From: Aequorivita sp. H23M31
Lineage (GTDB): Bacteria > Bacteroidota > Bacteroidia > Flavobacteriales > Flavobacteriaceae
Length of the DNA: 64,000 nucleotides
Reading direction: 5' to 3'
Assembly (NCBI RefSeq): GCF_004022485.1
Contig: NZ_CP034951.1
Location: 1,922,001-1,986,000, forward strand
Shown piece by piece: positions 1 through 7,487 of this stretch. Every line of letters starts with the position of its first letter. The stretch's first letter is position 1. Position numbers and translations under genes: made by a program. Below the pieces are notes generated by a model that did no database searches, was not told where the DNA came from, and saw nothing but the letters and a program-made list of their open reading frames with translations.

Positions 1-1348
1 TTAAAGTTCCTGCATTTTTATACCTGAACGGTAGTTGTCCACTTACACCTTTCAATTGCCGCACAGCCTCCACACTTAAATAATCCAGATATCCAACACT
101 GGAAGGATTCCCCGAATTGTTATAGACCAAATCTACCTTAACAGTTTCTCCACTTGCCAAAATATTGTTTACCGATTCCTTTGTGCTCAATAGTACATAT
201 CTGGATAGGGCGGTAAAGTTTATTGGATCTAAACTAGTTCCATTGGCGGAAACCGTCATAGAAGTAGCACTTTCCGAAGCGGCGGCTACTTTTAGTTTCA
301 TCCGTATGGGTTCTTCTGAAATTATATTTGGAAAAGAAAACTCGTAATGTTGTTCCCTATTTATATCAAATCGGTTTCCATACCACGTACGACCCATTTT
401 TGTAGGGCTCTCTTCATCCTTTTCATGAAATTGATAATCATCAAACCTAGAGATAACATGATCGGCAGAGCCAGAAGGTTCAACCATATCTATAACTCTT
501 TTGCCTGGGCCGCCCACAACAGTAACATAATAAAAGGATTCATCGGCATAAGGATTCAAATTTGAGTCGTTATCCAGCACATATCCTTCCGTACTGGTAC
601 CGTAGAATAAAATATAGTCGTTGGAATCAAATCTTCCATCCTCTTCCCCAATTACTTGGATGGAGTTTTCCGGAAGATCAAAAATCGTATTTCTCGAATT
701 AAGTAGTGGCAGGGTCTGTCCGCCATTTCCGTAAATCTTAAGATTTCGAGGATTAATTTCGTCGGTATTCATTCCCAAACTCTTTAGGAATGACTTATCA
801 ATTTTATGTATCCCTGACTTTTCCACTTTAAACTTAAACCACTTCCCAGAAGCAAGTACCGAATTGGTTCGTGAAGGTGGCGCATTTCGTCTTTGCGCTC
901 CATAATTATAATCTACCGAAAAAGACATCACTTTTTGATAAGAACCATTCACCCGTATAATAGGAGAAATGGAAAAAATAGTATAGAGAATATCCCGTGC
1001 CTTCGTAGTTGCAATACTGTAAGATAACTTATTCGTCACAAGCTCCTTATTAATTCTATTTAACTCGGCAGTGGAAAGTGGACCGTACTTTACGTTTGAT
1101 ACACGAACAGAGTTTTTATCGGCAAAATTAGAATCCACCCATTGTGTAGTATAATTGGGCGCACCATAATCCAGGTCCAGCTCCAATACATCTTCTTCTA
1201 CCGCACCAGAATTGGCCCCAGAATTCGGCTGATAGTTATTGGATTCCCTTGCGCTGGAATCTCCCCAGTTAATGGTAATTGTTTTAGACTGTGCTCCTAC
1301 CACAATTGGCAAGACCAAGAAAAGCAAATGGATTAATATTTTTCTCAT
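1..1348 (-). CDS. porU: Type IX secretion system sortase PorU, N-terminal part (gene runs off the left edge)
   Basis: An open frame of 449 codons runs from an ATG at 1348 to the window edge without a stop. It starts with a signal peptide (MRKILIHLLFLVLPIVVGAQ) and continues with a beta-rich sequence typical of the N-terminal region of PorU, including the segment GKWFKFKVEKSGIHKI and, further on, ILFYGTSTEGYVLD. PorU is the outer-membrane C25-family (gingipain-like) cysteine peptidase that removes the C-terminal signal of T9SS cargo and attaches the cargo to the cell surface. The catalytic His/Cys domain is expected beyond the left edge, so it cannot be checked here. A divergent gldJ next door is the arrangement I know from Flavobacterium johnsoniae, which supports the call. 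It has its own promoter at 1366-1398. Confidence 0.9.
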   Translation of the reverse strand, partial: MRKILIHLLFLVLPIVVGAQSKTITINWGDSSARESNNYQPNSGANSGAVEEDVLELDLDYGAPNYTTQWVDSNFADKNSVRVSNVKYGPLSTAELNRINKELVTNKLSYSIATTKARDILYTIFSISPIIRVNGSYQKVMSFSVDYNYGAQRRNAPPSRTNSVLASGKWFKFKVEKSGIHKIDKSFLKSLGMNTDEINPRNLKIYGNGGQTLPLLNSRNTIFDLPENSIQVIGEEDGRFDSNDYILFYGTSTEGYVLDNDSNLNPYADESFYYVTVVGGPGKRVIDMVEPSGSADHVISRFDDYQFHEKDEESPTKMGRTWYGNRFDINREQHYEFSFPNIISEEPIRMKLKVAAASESATSMTVSANGTSLDPINFTALSRYVLLSTKESVNNILASGETVKVDLVYNNSGNPSSVGYLDYLSVEAVRQLKGVSGQLPFRYKNAGTL

Positions 1349-1365
1349 CAGTAACTTTAACGCTT

Positions 1366-1398
1366 CAAATATACACTTAGTATGAGGTATAGTTCAAA
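1366..1398 (-). promoter_or_regulatory. porU promoter
   Basis: On the minus strand, TATATTTG (1373-1366) matches the Bacteroidetes -7 box TAnnTTTG. It is preceded by TTTG at 1398-1395, which leaves 21 bases between the two boxes, within the usual 17-23 range. Transcription would start about 10 bases upstream of the porU ATG at 1348. Confidence 0.65.
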
Positions 1399-1440
1399 GG
1401 AAACATCAAAAGTACATTAGGATAATAAAATTAAAACCAA

Positions 1441-1448
1441 TACGTTTG
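1441..1448 (+). promoter_or_regulatory. gldJ promoter -7 box
   Basis: TACGTTTG matches the TAnnTTTG consensus and lies about 108 bases upstream of the preferred gldJ ATG at 1557. No clear TTG -33 box is visible at the right spacing. The implied leader is about 100 bases. Confidence 0.4.
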
Positions 1449-1556
1449 CATTCCAGAAATCGACCAAAATGCCCCTTTGCAATAATAATAAAATATTATT
1501 GTGAATTTATCGTTAATTACTATATTGCAAACCCAATTTTATCATACTTTGAATCT

Positions 1557-3236
1557 ATGATGTTACCAAGAAATATAGCTTTAAAGCTATTTATTACGGT
1601 TGTTACTGCCTCACTTTTCGTAGGTTGCAACAAGACTAGAGATTATAAAAATAGCTCTCGGGCAACCGGATGGAAAATGAATGCCAAGGAAGGTGGATTT
1701 CAATATGACCCCATGGCGAAAGAACAAGAAACGGGTCCTGGATTAGTCTTTGTTGAAGGTGGAACCTTTACTATGGGAAGAGTTCAAGACGATCCCATGC
1801 ACGACTGGAACAACACCCCTACGCAGCAACACGTTCAATCCTTCTATATGGATGAAACGGAAGTTACCAACCTTATGTATCTAGAATACTTAGATTGGTT
1901 GAAGAAGGTGTTTCCTCCAAGTGATGAAAACTATCGAAGAATTTATGATGGGGCAGTTCCAGATACTTTGGTTTGGAGAAATCGTTTGGGCTATAACGAA
2001 GTAATGACAAATAACTATTTGCGTCATCCGGCTTATGCGGAATATCCAGTTGTAGGGGTAAGTTGGATTCAAGCTGTTGAATTTGCCAATTGGCGAACAG
2101 ATAGGGTTAACGAAATGCTACTTGAAAAAGAGGGAATTACCGCAAGAAATGCGAAATACGATGTTAAACCGGGGGAATCTTTTAATACTGAAACCTATCT
2201 TAATGCTCCAAAATTTACTTATGGAGGAAATGACTCCATCACTCGAGGTGGAAAAAAATCTGAACAAATTGCCAAAAGAAGCAAGGACAGTACCAATCTT
2301 TATGTGAATAGAGAATCGGGACTTATTCTTCCGGCATACCGTTTGCCTACTGAAGCAGAATGGGAATATGCTGCTCTAGGAATGAGCGGACTTCGTAACT
2401 ACAATATTTATCGAGGAAAGAAAAAATATCCTTGGGAAGGCCAATATACTCGTTCTGGAAACAGAAAAACACGTGGCGATCAAATGGCAAACTTTAAACA
2501 AGGCGCCGGAGATTATGGTGGAATTGCCGGATGGAGTGATGATGGTGCCGATATTACAGCAAAAGTAAAGTCGTACGCACCGAATGATTACGGTCTTTAT
2601 GATATGGCAGGAAATGTGGCGGAATGGGTAGCCGATGTGTACCGTCCCATTGTTGACGACGATTACAATGATTTCAATTATTATCGGGGTAATGTTTACA
2701 CCAAAAATGCAATTGATGAGAATGGTAAGGTGAAGGTTGTCACAAAGGATTCTATAATTTTCGATACACTTAGTAATGGTAGAATCGTAGCGCGTAATTT
2801 GCCAGGAGCAATTTTACAGGTTCCCATTGGTGAAGAAGAAACTTATCTTCGAACAAACTTCTCTAAGAGTGATAACCGCGATTATAGGGATGGAGATAAA
2901 CCTTCAACCCGTTATTTCCAATCATTCGGTGGAGATGACTCTGATGAGATTGCCGAACCTAGTGAAAGAATGTACAATTCACCGCTTCCAAAGGTTTACG
3001 CTGATAGTACAGGAAACCTAGATAAGCAATATGATAAATCCTCAAGCCGTACAACTCTTATTGATAATGAAGTTCGAGTTTATAAAGGAGGATCGTGGAG
3101 AGATCGTGATTACTGGTTAGATCCGGCACAACGACGTTATTTCCCTCAGGATATGGCCACTGATTACATCGGATTCCGTTGTGCGATGAGCCGAGTTGGA
3201 TCTAAAAATCAAAAAGGAAAACGTCCAAGAAATTAA
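1557..3236 (+). CDS. gldJ: Gliding motility / T9SS lipoprotein GldJ
   Basis: The protein has about 559 residues, close to the 561 of F. johnsoniae GldJ. The frame is open upstream to 1446, but the ATG pair at 1557/1560 is preferred because it puts a lipoprotein signal peptide at the N-terminus, ending in the lipobox LFVGC. The body has a formylglycine-generating-enzyme/sulfatase-modifying fold: LVFVEGGTFTMGRVQDDP near the start, YRLPTEAEWEYAA in the middle, MAGNVAEWVADV, and YKGGSWRDRDYWLDPAQR near the end. Gld proteins use this fold structurally, not enzymatically. GldJ is needed for stable GldK and for gliding and T9SS secretion. A strong terminator follows at 3259, and murF lies downstream as in other flavobacteria. 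Confidence 0.95.
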   Translation: MMLPRNIALKLFITVVTASLFVGCNKTRDYKNSSRATGWKMNAKEGGFQYDPMAKEQETGPGLVFVEGGTFTMGRVQDDPMHDWNNTPTQQHVQSFYMDETEVTNLMYLEYLDWLKKVFPPSDENYRRIYDGAVPDTLVWRNRLGYNEVMTNNYLRHPAYAEYPVVGVSWIQAVEFANWRTDRVNEMLLEKEGITARNAKYDVKPGESFNTETYLNAPKFTYGGNDSITRGGKKSEQIAKRSKDSTNLYVNRESGLILPAYRLPTEAEWEYAALGMSGLRNYNIYRGKKKYPWEGQYTRSGNRKTRGDQMANFKQGAGDYGGIAGWSDDGADITAKVKSYAPNDYGLYDMAGNVAEWVADVYRPIVDDDYNDFNYYRGNVYTKNAIDENGKVKVVTKDSIIFDTLSNGRIVARNLPGAILQVPIGEEETYLRTNFSKSDNRDYRDGDKPSTRYFQSFGGDDSDEIAEPSERMYNSPLPKVYADSTGNLDKQYDKSSSRTTLIDNEVRVYKGGSWRDRDYWLDPAQRRYFPQDMATDYIGFRCAMSRVGSKNQKGKRPRN

Positions 3237-3258
3237 TTTTTTATAAAAGCTATACATC

Positions 3259-3293
3259 AACCCTCCGTAAAACTAATTGCGGAGGGTTTTTTG
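3259..3293 (+). terminator. Rho-independent terminator of gldJ
   Basis: CCCTCCG and CGGAGGG flank a short A-rich loop and are followed by six T residues. It lies about 25 bases after the gldJ stop codon. Confidence 0.85.
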
Positions 3294-3302
3294 TATAGTT
3301 TA

Positions 3303-3344
3303 GACGGATGACGGATGCTAGGTGATAGATGACAGAGGAGGGAT
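3303..3344. repeat. Degenerate heptamer tandem array 1
   Basis: Six consecutive 7-base words fit the pattern G-N-N-N-G-N-K: GACGGAT, GACGGAT, GCTAGGT, GATAGAT, GACAGAG, GAGGGAT. It lies between the gldJ terminator and murF. Confidence 0.75.
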
Positions 3345-3456
3345 GTTCACGAGAACAAAAAAGACCCATGAATTATAATTACTTAATGGAATTGTCTATA
3401 AAAATTACACGCAGATTCTTAAAATAAATAATTTAGTAAGCAAACAATTGAATTTA

Positions 3457-4737
3457 ATGGATATTGAAACTCTTTACCGTCATTTTCTACAAAGCAGTGG
3501 AGTGTGCACCGACACCCGCCACATTCAAGAAAACTGCATATTCTTCGCACTTGCAGGGGAAAACTTCAATGGCAACCTATTTGCGCAAGAAGCATTGGAT
3601 ACTGGTGCGAGGATGGTAGTGGTGGACCAAGAAGAATTTCATAAAAATACTGGCGAAACATTTCTTGTGAACAACACGCTTCTTGCTCTACAGGAGCTGG
3701 CTCAATATCACCGGATGCAATTAAAAACAAAAATAATTGCTCTAACCGGCAGCAACGGCAAAACAACAACCAAGGAACTGATAAATGCCGTACTTTCCCA
3801 AAAGTTCCAAACTGTAGCTACAAAGGGAAATCTAAACAATCATATTGGAGTGCCCCTGACACTACTTTCTATTCCAGTAGATACCGAATTTGGAATCGTT
3901 GAAATGGGCGCCAATCATTTGGGAGAAATTGAAATGTTAAGCAACATTACCCAACCTGATTTTGGATATATCACCAATTTCGGGAAGGCGCATCTCGAGG
4001 GTTTTGGAAGCCTTGAAGGTGTGATAAAAGGAAAATCGGAACTCTATGTATTTCTTCAGCAGCAGAACAAAATAGCATTCGTAAATGCCAATGATCCAAA
4101 ACAATTAGAAAGTTCCAAAGAAAATAAGCGAGTTACATTTGGCACACCCGAGAGTGATTTTAATATTGATCTTCTTGATTCGCACAGTAACCTATTGCTG
4201 AATTACAGAGGTTTAAACATTCAAAGCAACTTGGTAGGAGCATACAATTTTATGAATCTGTCTGCTGCGATTGCCATTGGGGCATATTTTGGAGTTTCTC
4301 CAGAAAAGATTAAGGAAGGAATAGAAAGTTATATCCCAACAAATAATCGGTCTCAACTTATTAAGCAGGACACCAATACGATTCTTATGGATGCCTATAA
4401 TGCGAATCCAAGCAGCATGATGGCAGCTCTCAAAAATTTCAGGCAAGCAGAGGGAAACAATAAAATATTATTTCTAGGCGATATGTTTGAGCTTGGATCA
4501 GATGCTCTGGCAGAACACCAAAATATTGTGGATTTCCTTTCCGAGAATATTTTCGGGAAAGTTCTACTCGTTGGGGAAAATTTCTTTAAAACCAAGGTTG
4601 AAGCCTCCCACATAAAGAAATTCAGGACGTTTGATGACTTAAAAAATGAGATTCAAACCCACACCCCATCCTTTTCATTTATATTAATAAAAGCTTCCAG
4701 AGGAATGGCATTAGAGAGGATTTTGGAGGTTTTATAA
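3457..4737 (+). CDS. murF: UDP-N-acetylmuramoyl-tripeptide--D-alanyl-D-alanine ligase MurF
   Basis: This cytoplasmic Mur ligase of 426 residues adds D-Ala-D-Ala to UDP-MurNAc-tripeptide with ATP. The ATP loop GSNGKTTTK is at residues 98-106. NLNNHIGVPLTLLS and the metal-binding EMGANHLGEIE follow, with the C-terminal domain signature LMDAYNANPSSM further on. The frame is open from a TTG at 3448, but the ATG at 3457 aligns with the family start (MDIETLY). The N-terminal domain is short, as is usual in Bacteroidetes MurF. It follows gldJ after a terminator and so has its own promoter, which I could not pin down. Confidence 0.95.
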   Translation: MDIETLYRHFLQSSGVCTDTRHIQENCIFFALAGENFNGNLFAQEALDTGARMVVVDQEEFHKNTGETFLVNNTLLALQELAQYHRMQLKTKIIALTGSNGKTTTKELINAVLSQKFQTVATKGNLNNHIGVPLTLLSIPVDTEFGIVEMGANHLGEIEMLSNITQPDFGYITNFGKAHLEGFGSLEGVIKGKSELYVFLQQQNKIAFVNANDPKQLESSKENKRVTFGTPESDFNIDLLDSHSNLLLNYRGLNIQSNLVGAYNFMNLSAAIAIGAYFGVSPEKIKEGIESYIPTNNRSQLIKQDTNTILMDAYNANPSSMMAALKNFRQAEGNNKILFLGDMFELGSDALAEHQNIVDFLSENIFGKVLLVGENFFKTKVEASHIKKFRTFDDLKNEIQTHTPSFSFILIKASRGMALERILEVL

Positions 4738-4788
4738 GGAAATTTGCAGAAATAAATCACAGAGAATTACTAGCTTAACAAATAGTAG

Positions 4789-4863
4789 TGGGCCATGTTG
4801 GATTCGAACCAACGACTTCCACGTTGTCGACGTGACACTCTAAACCAACTGAGTTAATGGCCC
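4789..4863 (-). tRNA. tRNA-Val(GAC)
   Basis: The 75-base cloverleaf has acceptor GGGCCAT/ATGGCCC, D-stem ACTC/GAGT, anticodon stem TCACG/CGTGG, and T-arm GTTGG-TTCGAAT-CCAAC. The anticodon loop reads TCGACAA, giving anticodon GAC (Val). The base before the anticodon (position 33) is C instead of the near-universal U. CCA is not encoded: after the discriminator A the minus strand reads CTA. Confidence 0.85.
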
Positions 4864-4922
4864 ATTAATTTCAGGCACGAAAATACGAATTCCCAGAGTC
4901 AAAACAAGGCTTCGCCAATAAG

Positions 4923-5894
4923 TTATTTCTCGAATTTTTTGATGGGTTTCTTTTTAATCATTCCTCCCTTGGCATCTTTAACGGAAGTCATTATCATAAA
5001 TGCCTGCTTATCTATTTTATTAACTTCCGATTTTAGCTTGCTCATTTCCAAACGAGTAATAACTGTGTAAACCACATCCATCGGTCGCCTTGACTCCCCT
5101 TCCTTTATAAAACCATTTTCAGCTTTAAAAAGAGTACAACCACGTCCCATTCTATCTACAATGGCGGCACGAATCTCCTCACTATTTACGGAAATAATGG
5201 TAACTCCCATAAATTCCTCTATACCATCAATAATAAAGTCGACCGTTTTAGAGGCGGAAAAATAGGTCATAATCGCATAAAGCGCCACTTCGGTAGATAG
5301 GAAATATGCGGCGGTAAGGAAGATAACGATATTAAAAATAAGGATAATATTTCCCACTGTCATTACTGTGTTCCTGCTTATGTAGATTGCGAGAACTTCT
5401 GTTCCATCTAGGATCGCACCACCCCTAATAGCAAGACCGATCCCCAATCCCAAAAACAAACCTCCAAAGGCAGCAATCAAGATTTTATCATCAGTTATTT
5501 GCGGAAATGGAATGTAAGCTACAGCCAAGGATAACAGCACAATACTGATTACGCTTTTTATTGCAAATCGTTTCCCTATAGAAAAAAAAGCCAAAATTAT
5601 AAAAGGAAGGTTTATGATAACTAGGAAAAAGGACAAGGAAATATTCGTCAAAGTATTCATCATCAACGAAATACCTGTTACACCCCCATCAATAAAGGAA
5701 CTTGGCATTAAAAATCCCCGTAGCCCAAATGATGCAGAAAGTACACCTAGCAAGAGATAGACAAAGTCGGAAAGCTCATGGGCAATTTCAAGTTCCCAGT
5801 TTTTAACGCTTCTTACAAAAGCCTCCTTATAAGATCGATCATTCCTATTGATTCCAAAATAACTTAATAGATTTCTTTTTATATTTTCAAACAT
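4923..5894 (-). CDS. YitT family membrane protein (DUF2179 C-terminal domain)
   Basis: This 323-residue protein has a basic N-terminus and then five to six hydrophobic segments between about residues 45 and 225 (for example GVLSASFGLRGFLMP, and a glycine-rich FGGLFLGLGIGLAIRGGAILDGTEV). A soluble C-terminal domain of about 80 residues begins near FIIDGIEEFMGVTIISVNSEEI. This is the YitT_membrane plus DUF2179 architecture, and the function of the family is not established. A TAAATTTG box (5922-5915 on the minus strand) sits about 20 bases upstream of the ATG. The gene stands alone between two tRNA-Val genes. Confidence 0.85.
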   Translation of the reverse strand: MFENIKRNLLSYFGINRNDRSYKEAFVRSVKNWELEIAHELSDFVYLLLGVLSASFGLRGFLMPSSFIDGGVTGISLMMNTLTNISLSFFLVIINLPFIILAFFSIGKRFAIKSVISIVLLSLAVAYIPFPQITDDKILIAAFGGLFLGLGIGLAIRGGAILDGTEVLAIYISRNTVMTVGNIILIFNIVIFLTAAYFLSTEVALYAIMTYFSASKTVDFIIDGIEEFMGVTIISVNSEEIRAAIVDRMGRGCTLFKAENGFIKEGESRRPMDVVYTVITRLEMSKLKSEVNKIDKQAFMIMTSVKDAKGGMIKKKPIKKFEK

Positions 5895-6001
5895 CAGTAA
5901 AATGGCTTATTCTACAAATTTAGGGAAAGCAGTTAAGCTATTTTCAGAATTGCCCCTGTTTGAGAAAATTTTAAATTTTCAGAATTAAATCAAATAAATG
6001 T

Positions 6002-6031
6002 TTGGTGAAATTAAAAACTAAGTTATATTTG
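6002..6031 (+). promoter_or_regulatory. Promoter of tRNA-Val(TAC)
   Basis: TTG at 6002-6004 and TATATTTG at 6024-6031 are separated by 19 bases, a good match to the flavobacterial housekeeping promoter. Transcription would begin about ten bases before the tRNA 5' end at 6048. None of the altered tRNA copies downstream has this promoter. Confidence 0.75.
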
Positions 6032-6047
6032 CATCCGCTAACACAAA

Positions 6048-6125
6048 GGGCGATTAGCTCAGCTGGTTCAGAGCACCTCGTTTACACCGAGGGGGTCGGG
6101 GGTTCGAACCCCTCATCGCCCACCA
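6048..6125 (+). tRNA. tRNA-Val(TAC), intact
   Basis: This is a normal cloverleaf: acceptor GGGCGAT/ATCGCCC, D-stem GCTC/GAGC, anticodon stem CCTCG/CGAGG with loop TTTACAC (anticodon TAC, U33 present), and T-arm ending TTCGAACCCCTC. The discriminator A at 6122 is followed by an encoded CCA. It is the only tRNA in the 6-8 kb array with a full seven-pair acceptor stem and a valine anticodon. It is the likely parent of the five altered copies downstream. Confidence 0.95.
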
Positions 6126-6130
6126 CCTTT

Positions 6131-6160
6131 AAAAACCGAAGTTTCTGCTTCGGTTTTTTT
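6131..6160 (+). terminator. Terminator of tRNA-Val, unit 1
   Basis: AACCGAAG and CTTCGGTT pair around the loop TTTCTG, and the T-run extends to 6160. It lies eight bases after the discriminator base. The GIY-YIG start codon follows only three bases after the T-run. Confidence 0.9.
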
Positions 6161-6163
6161 ATT

Positions 6164-6412
6164 ATGTATTATCTCTATATTTTATATTCCGAACATCTTG
6201 ATCGTTACTACATCGGTTCAACGGAAGATATCTCCGTGCGCCTTAAGGAACATCTTTGGAACCATAAAGGTTTTACGGCAAAAGCAAAGGACTGGGAAAT
6301 CAGATATTCCGAAAATTTTCTAACTAGATCTGAAGCGCTTGCGCGGGAACAACAGATAAAAAAATGGAAGAGCCGGAAATTGATCGAGAAATTAATTGCC
6401 TCACGCGATTAG
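6164..6412 (+). CDS. GIY-YIG nuclease domain protein, copy 1
   Basis: This 82-residue single-domain protein belongs to the YhbQ-like GIY-YIG family. The GIY-type strand is Y5-I6-L7 and the YIG strand is Y16-I17-G18. R26 and H30 lie in SVRLKEH, and the expected metal-binding glutamate is E62 in AREQQIKKWKS. All key residues are present, so a Mg-dependent DNA nuclease is plausible, although the substrate is unknown. The start codon abuts the tRNA terminator, and no separate promoter is visible. The last residues (ASRD) and the TAG stop at 6410-6412 are encoded inside the 5' end of the next tRNA-like sequence. Variable sites here read C/A/A (the cgCctt, catAaag and aaAgca positions), as in copy 5. 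Confidence 0.85.
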   Translation: MYYLYILYSEHLDRYYIGSTEDISVRLKEHLWNHKGFTAKAKDWEIRYSENFLTRSEALAREQQIKKWKSRKLIEKLIASRD

Positions 6413-6479
6413 CTCAACTGGTCCAGAGCATCCCGAACTTGCTTCGGGAGGGTCGGGGGTTCGAACCCCTCATCGCCCA
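6403..6479 (+). pseudogene. tRNA-Val-like sequence 2
   Basis: It is 77 bases long. The D-arm, variable region, T-arm and 3' acceptor strand match the intact tRNA-Val(TAC). The 5' acceptor strand begins ACGCGAT, which leaves only five of seven pairs. The anticodon arm is replaced by TCCCGAACTTGCTTCGGGA, a hairpin with no valine anticodon and C where U33 should be. An encoded CCA follows. It is still tRNA-shaped but unlikely to be charged with valine. Confidence 0.85.
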
Positions 6480-6487
6480 CCACTTTT

Positions 6488-6518
6488 AAAAAACCGAAGT
6501 TTCTGCTTCGGTTTTTTT
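6488..6518 (+). terminator. Hairpin terminator, unit 2
   Basis: The same ACCGAAG/CTTCGGT hairpin and T-run as in unit 1, between tRNA-like 2 and nuclease copy 2. Confidence 0.85.
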
Positions 6519-6521
6519 ATT

Positions 6522-6770
6522 ATGTATTATCTCTATATTTTATATTCCGAACATCTTGATCGTTACTACATCGGTTCAACGGAAGATATCTCCGTGCGTC
6601 TTAAGGAACATCTTTGGAACCATGAAGGTTTTACGGCAAGAGCAAAGGACTGGGAAATCAGATATTCCGAAAATTTTCTAACTAGATCTGAAGCGCTTGC
6701 GCGGGAACAACAGATAAAAAAATGGAAGAGCCGGAAATTGATCGAGAAATTAATTGCCTCACGCCATTAG
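6522..6770 (+). CDS. GIY-YIG nuclease domain protein, copy 2
   Basis: 82 residues. It differs from copy 1 at K35E, K40R and the last residue (D82H), plus a silent C-to-T change. The catalytic pattern (Y5, Y16-I17-G18, R26, H30, E62) is intact. The D82H change comes from a G-to-C change that also alters the acceptor stem of tRNA-like 3 (ACGCCAT), because the gene end and the tRNA start overlap. An in-frame upstream extension through the tRNA-like sequence exists but is not credible as protein. Confidence 0.8.
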   Translation: MYYLYILYSEHLDRYYIGSTEDISVRLKEHLWNHEGFTARAKDWEIRYSENFLTRSEALAREQQIKKWKSRKLIEKLIASRH

Positions 6771-6837
6771 CTCAACTGGTCCAGAGCATCCCGAACTTGC
6801 TTCGGGAGGGTCGGGGGTTCGAACCCCTCATCGCCCA
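6761..6837 (+). pseudogene. tRNA-Val-like sequence 3
   Basis: It is identical to tRNA-like 2 except that the 5' acceptor strand reads ACGCCAT, a third mismatch in that stem. The CCCGAACTTGCTTCGGG palindrome occupies the anticodon arm. The 3' half is unchanged and ends in CCA. Confidence 0.85.
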
Positions 6838-6845
6838 CCACCTTT

Positions 6846-6875
6846 AAAAACCGAAGTTTCTGCTTCGGTTTTTTT
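6846..6875 (+). terminator. Hairpin terminator, unit 3
   Basis: ACCGAAG/CTTCGGT hairpin with T-run, as in unit 1. Confidence 0.85.
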
Positions 6876-6878
6876 ATT

Positions 6879-7127
6879 ATGTATTATCTCTATATTTTAT
6901 ATTCCGAACATCTTGATCGTTACTACATCGGTTCAACGGAAGATATCTCCGTGCGTCTTAAGGAACATCTTTGGAACCATGAAGGTTTTACGGCAAGAGC
7001 AAAGGACTGGGAAATCAGATATTCCGAAAATTTTCTAACTAGATCTGAAGCGCTTGCGCGGGAACAACAGATAAAAAAATGGAAGAGCCGGAAATTGATC
7101 GAGAAATTAATTGCCTCACGCGATTAG
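6879..7127 (+). CDS. GIY-YIG nuclease domain protein, copy 3
   Basis: 82 residues. It shares the T/G/G haplotype of copy 2 (E35, R40) but keeps the terminal D82. All catalytic-pattern residues are present. The stop codon TAG at 7125-7127 forms bases 8-10 of tRNA-like 4. Confidence 0.8.
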   Translation: MYYLYILYSEHLDRYYIGSTEDISVRLKEHLWNHEGFTARAKDWEIRYSENFLTRSEALAREQQIKKWKSRKLIEKLIASRD

Positions 7128-7194
7128 CTCAACTGGTCCAGAGCATCCCGAACTTGCTTCGGGAGGGTCGGGGGTTCGAACCCCTCATCGCCCA
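7118..7194 (+). pseudogene. tRNA-Val-like sequence 4
   Basis: It is the same as tRNA-like 2: acceptor 5' strand ACGCGAT, anticodon arm replaced by the CCCGAACTTGCTTCGGG hairpin, T-arm and CCA intact. Confidence 0.85.
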
Positions 7195-7203
7195 CCACTT
7201 TTT

Positions 7204-7235
7204 AAAAACCGAAGTTTCTGCTTCGGTTTTTTTTT
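7204..7235 (+). terminator. Hairpin terminator, unit 4
   Basis: ACCGAAG/CTTCGGT hairpin with a nine-T run. Confidence 0.85.
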
Positions 7236-7238
7236 ATT

Positions 7239-7487
7239 ATGTACTATATCTACATTTTATATTCCGAACATCTTGATCGTTACTACACCGGTTCAACGGA
7301 AGATATCTCCGTGCGTCTTAAGGAACATCTTTGGAACCATAAAGGTTTTACGGCAAGAGCAAAGGACTGGGAAATCAGATATTCCGAAAATTTTCTAACT
7401 AGATCTGAAGCGCTTGCGCGGGAACAACAGATAAAAAAATGGAAGAGCCGGAAATTGATCGAGAAATTAATTGCCTCACGCGATTAG
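7239..7487 (+). CDS. GIY-YIG nuclease domain protein, copy 4
   Basis: 82 residues. It differs from copy 1 at L4I, I17T and K40R, with several silent changes in the first 25 bases that are partly shared with the truncated sixth copy. The YIG motif becomes YTG. That form is also found in E. coli YhbQ (LYTGIT), so activity is not necessarily lost. R26, H30 and E62 are retained. Confidence 0.8.
   Translation: MYYIYILYSEHLDRYYTGSTEDISVRLKEHLWNHKGFTARAKDWEIRYSENFLTRSEALAREQQIKKWKSRKLIEKLIASRD

Noticed and set aside
6002..6163. N-terminal extensions of the nuclease genes read through the tRNA (for example SSAGSEHLVYTEGVGG)
   Set aside because: These are tRNA sequences read as protein. The family start is the MYYLYILYS methionine after the terminator.
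6403..7194. Functional tRNA-Gln(TTG) genes
   Set aside because: The altered copies show TTG at the anticodon position, but C33, two or three acceptor mismatches and a palindrome-derived arm make a working tRNA unlikely.
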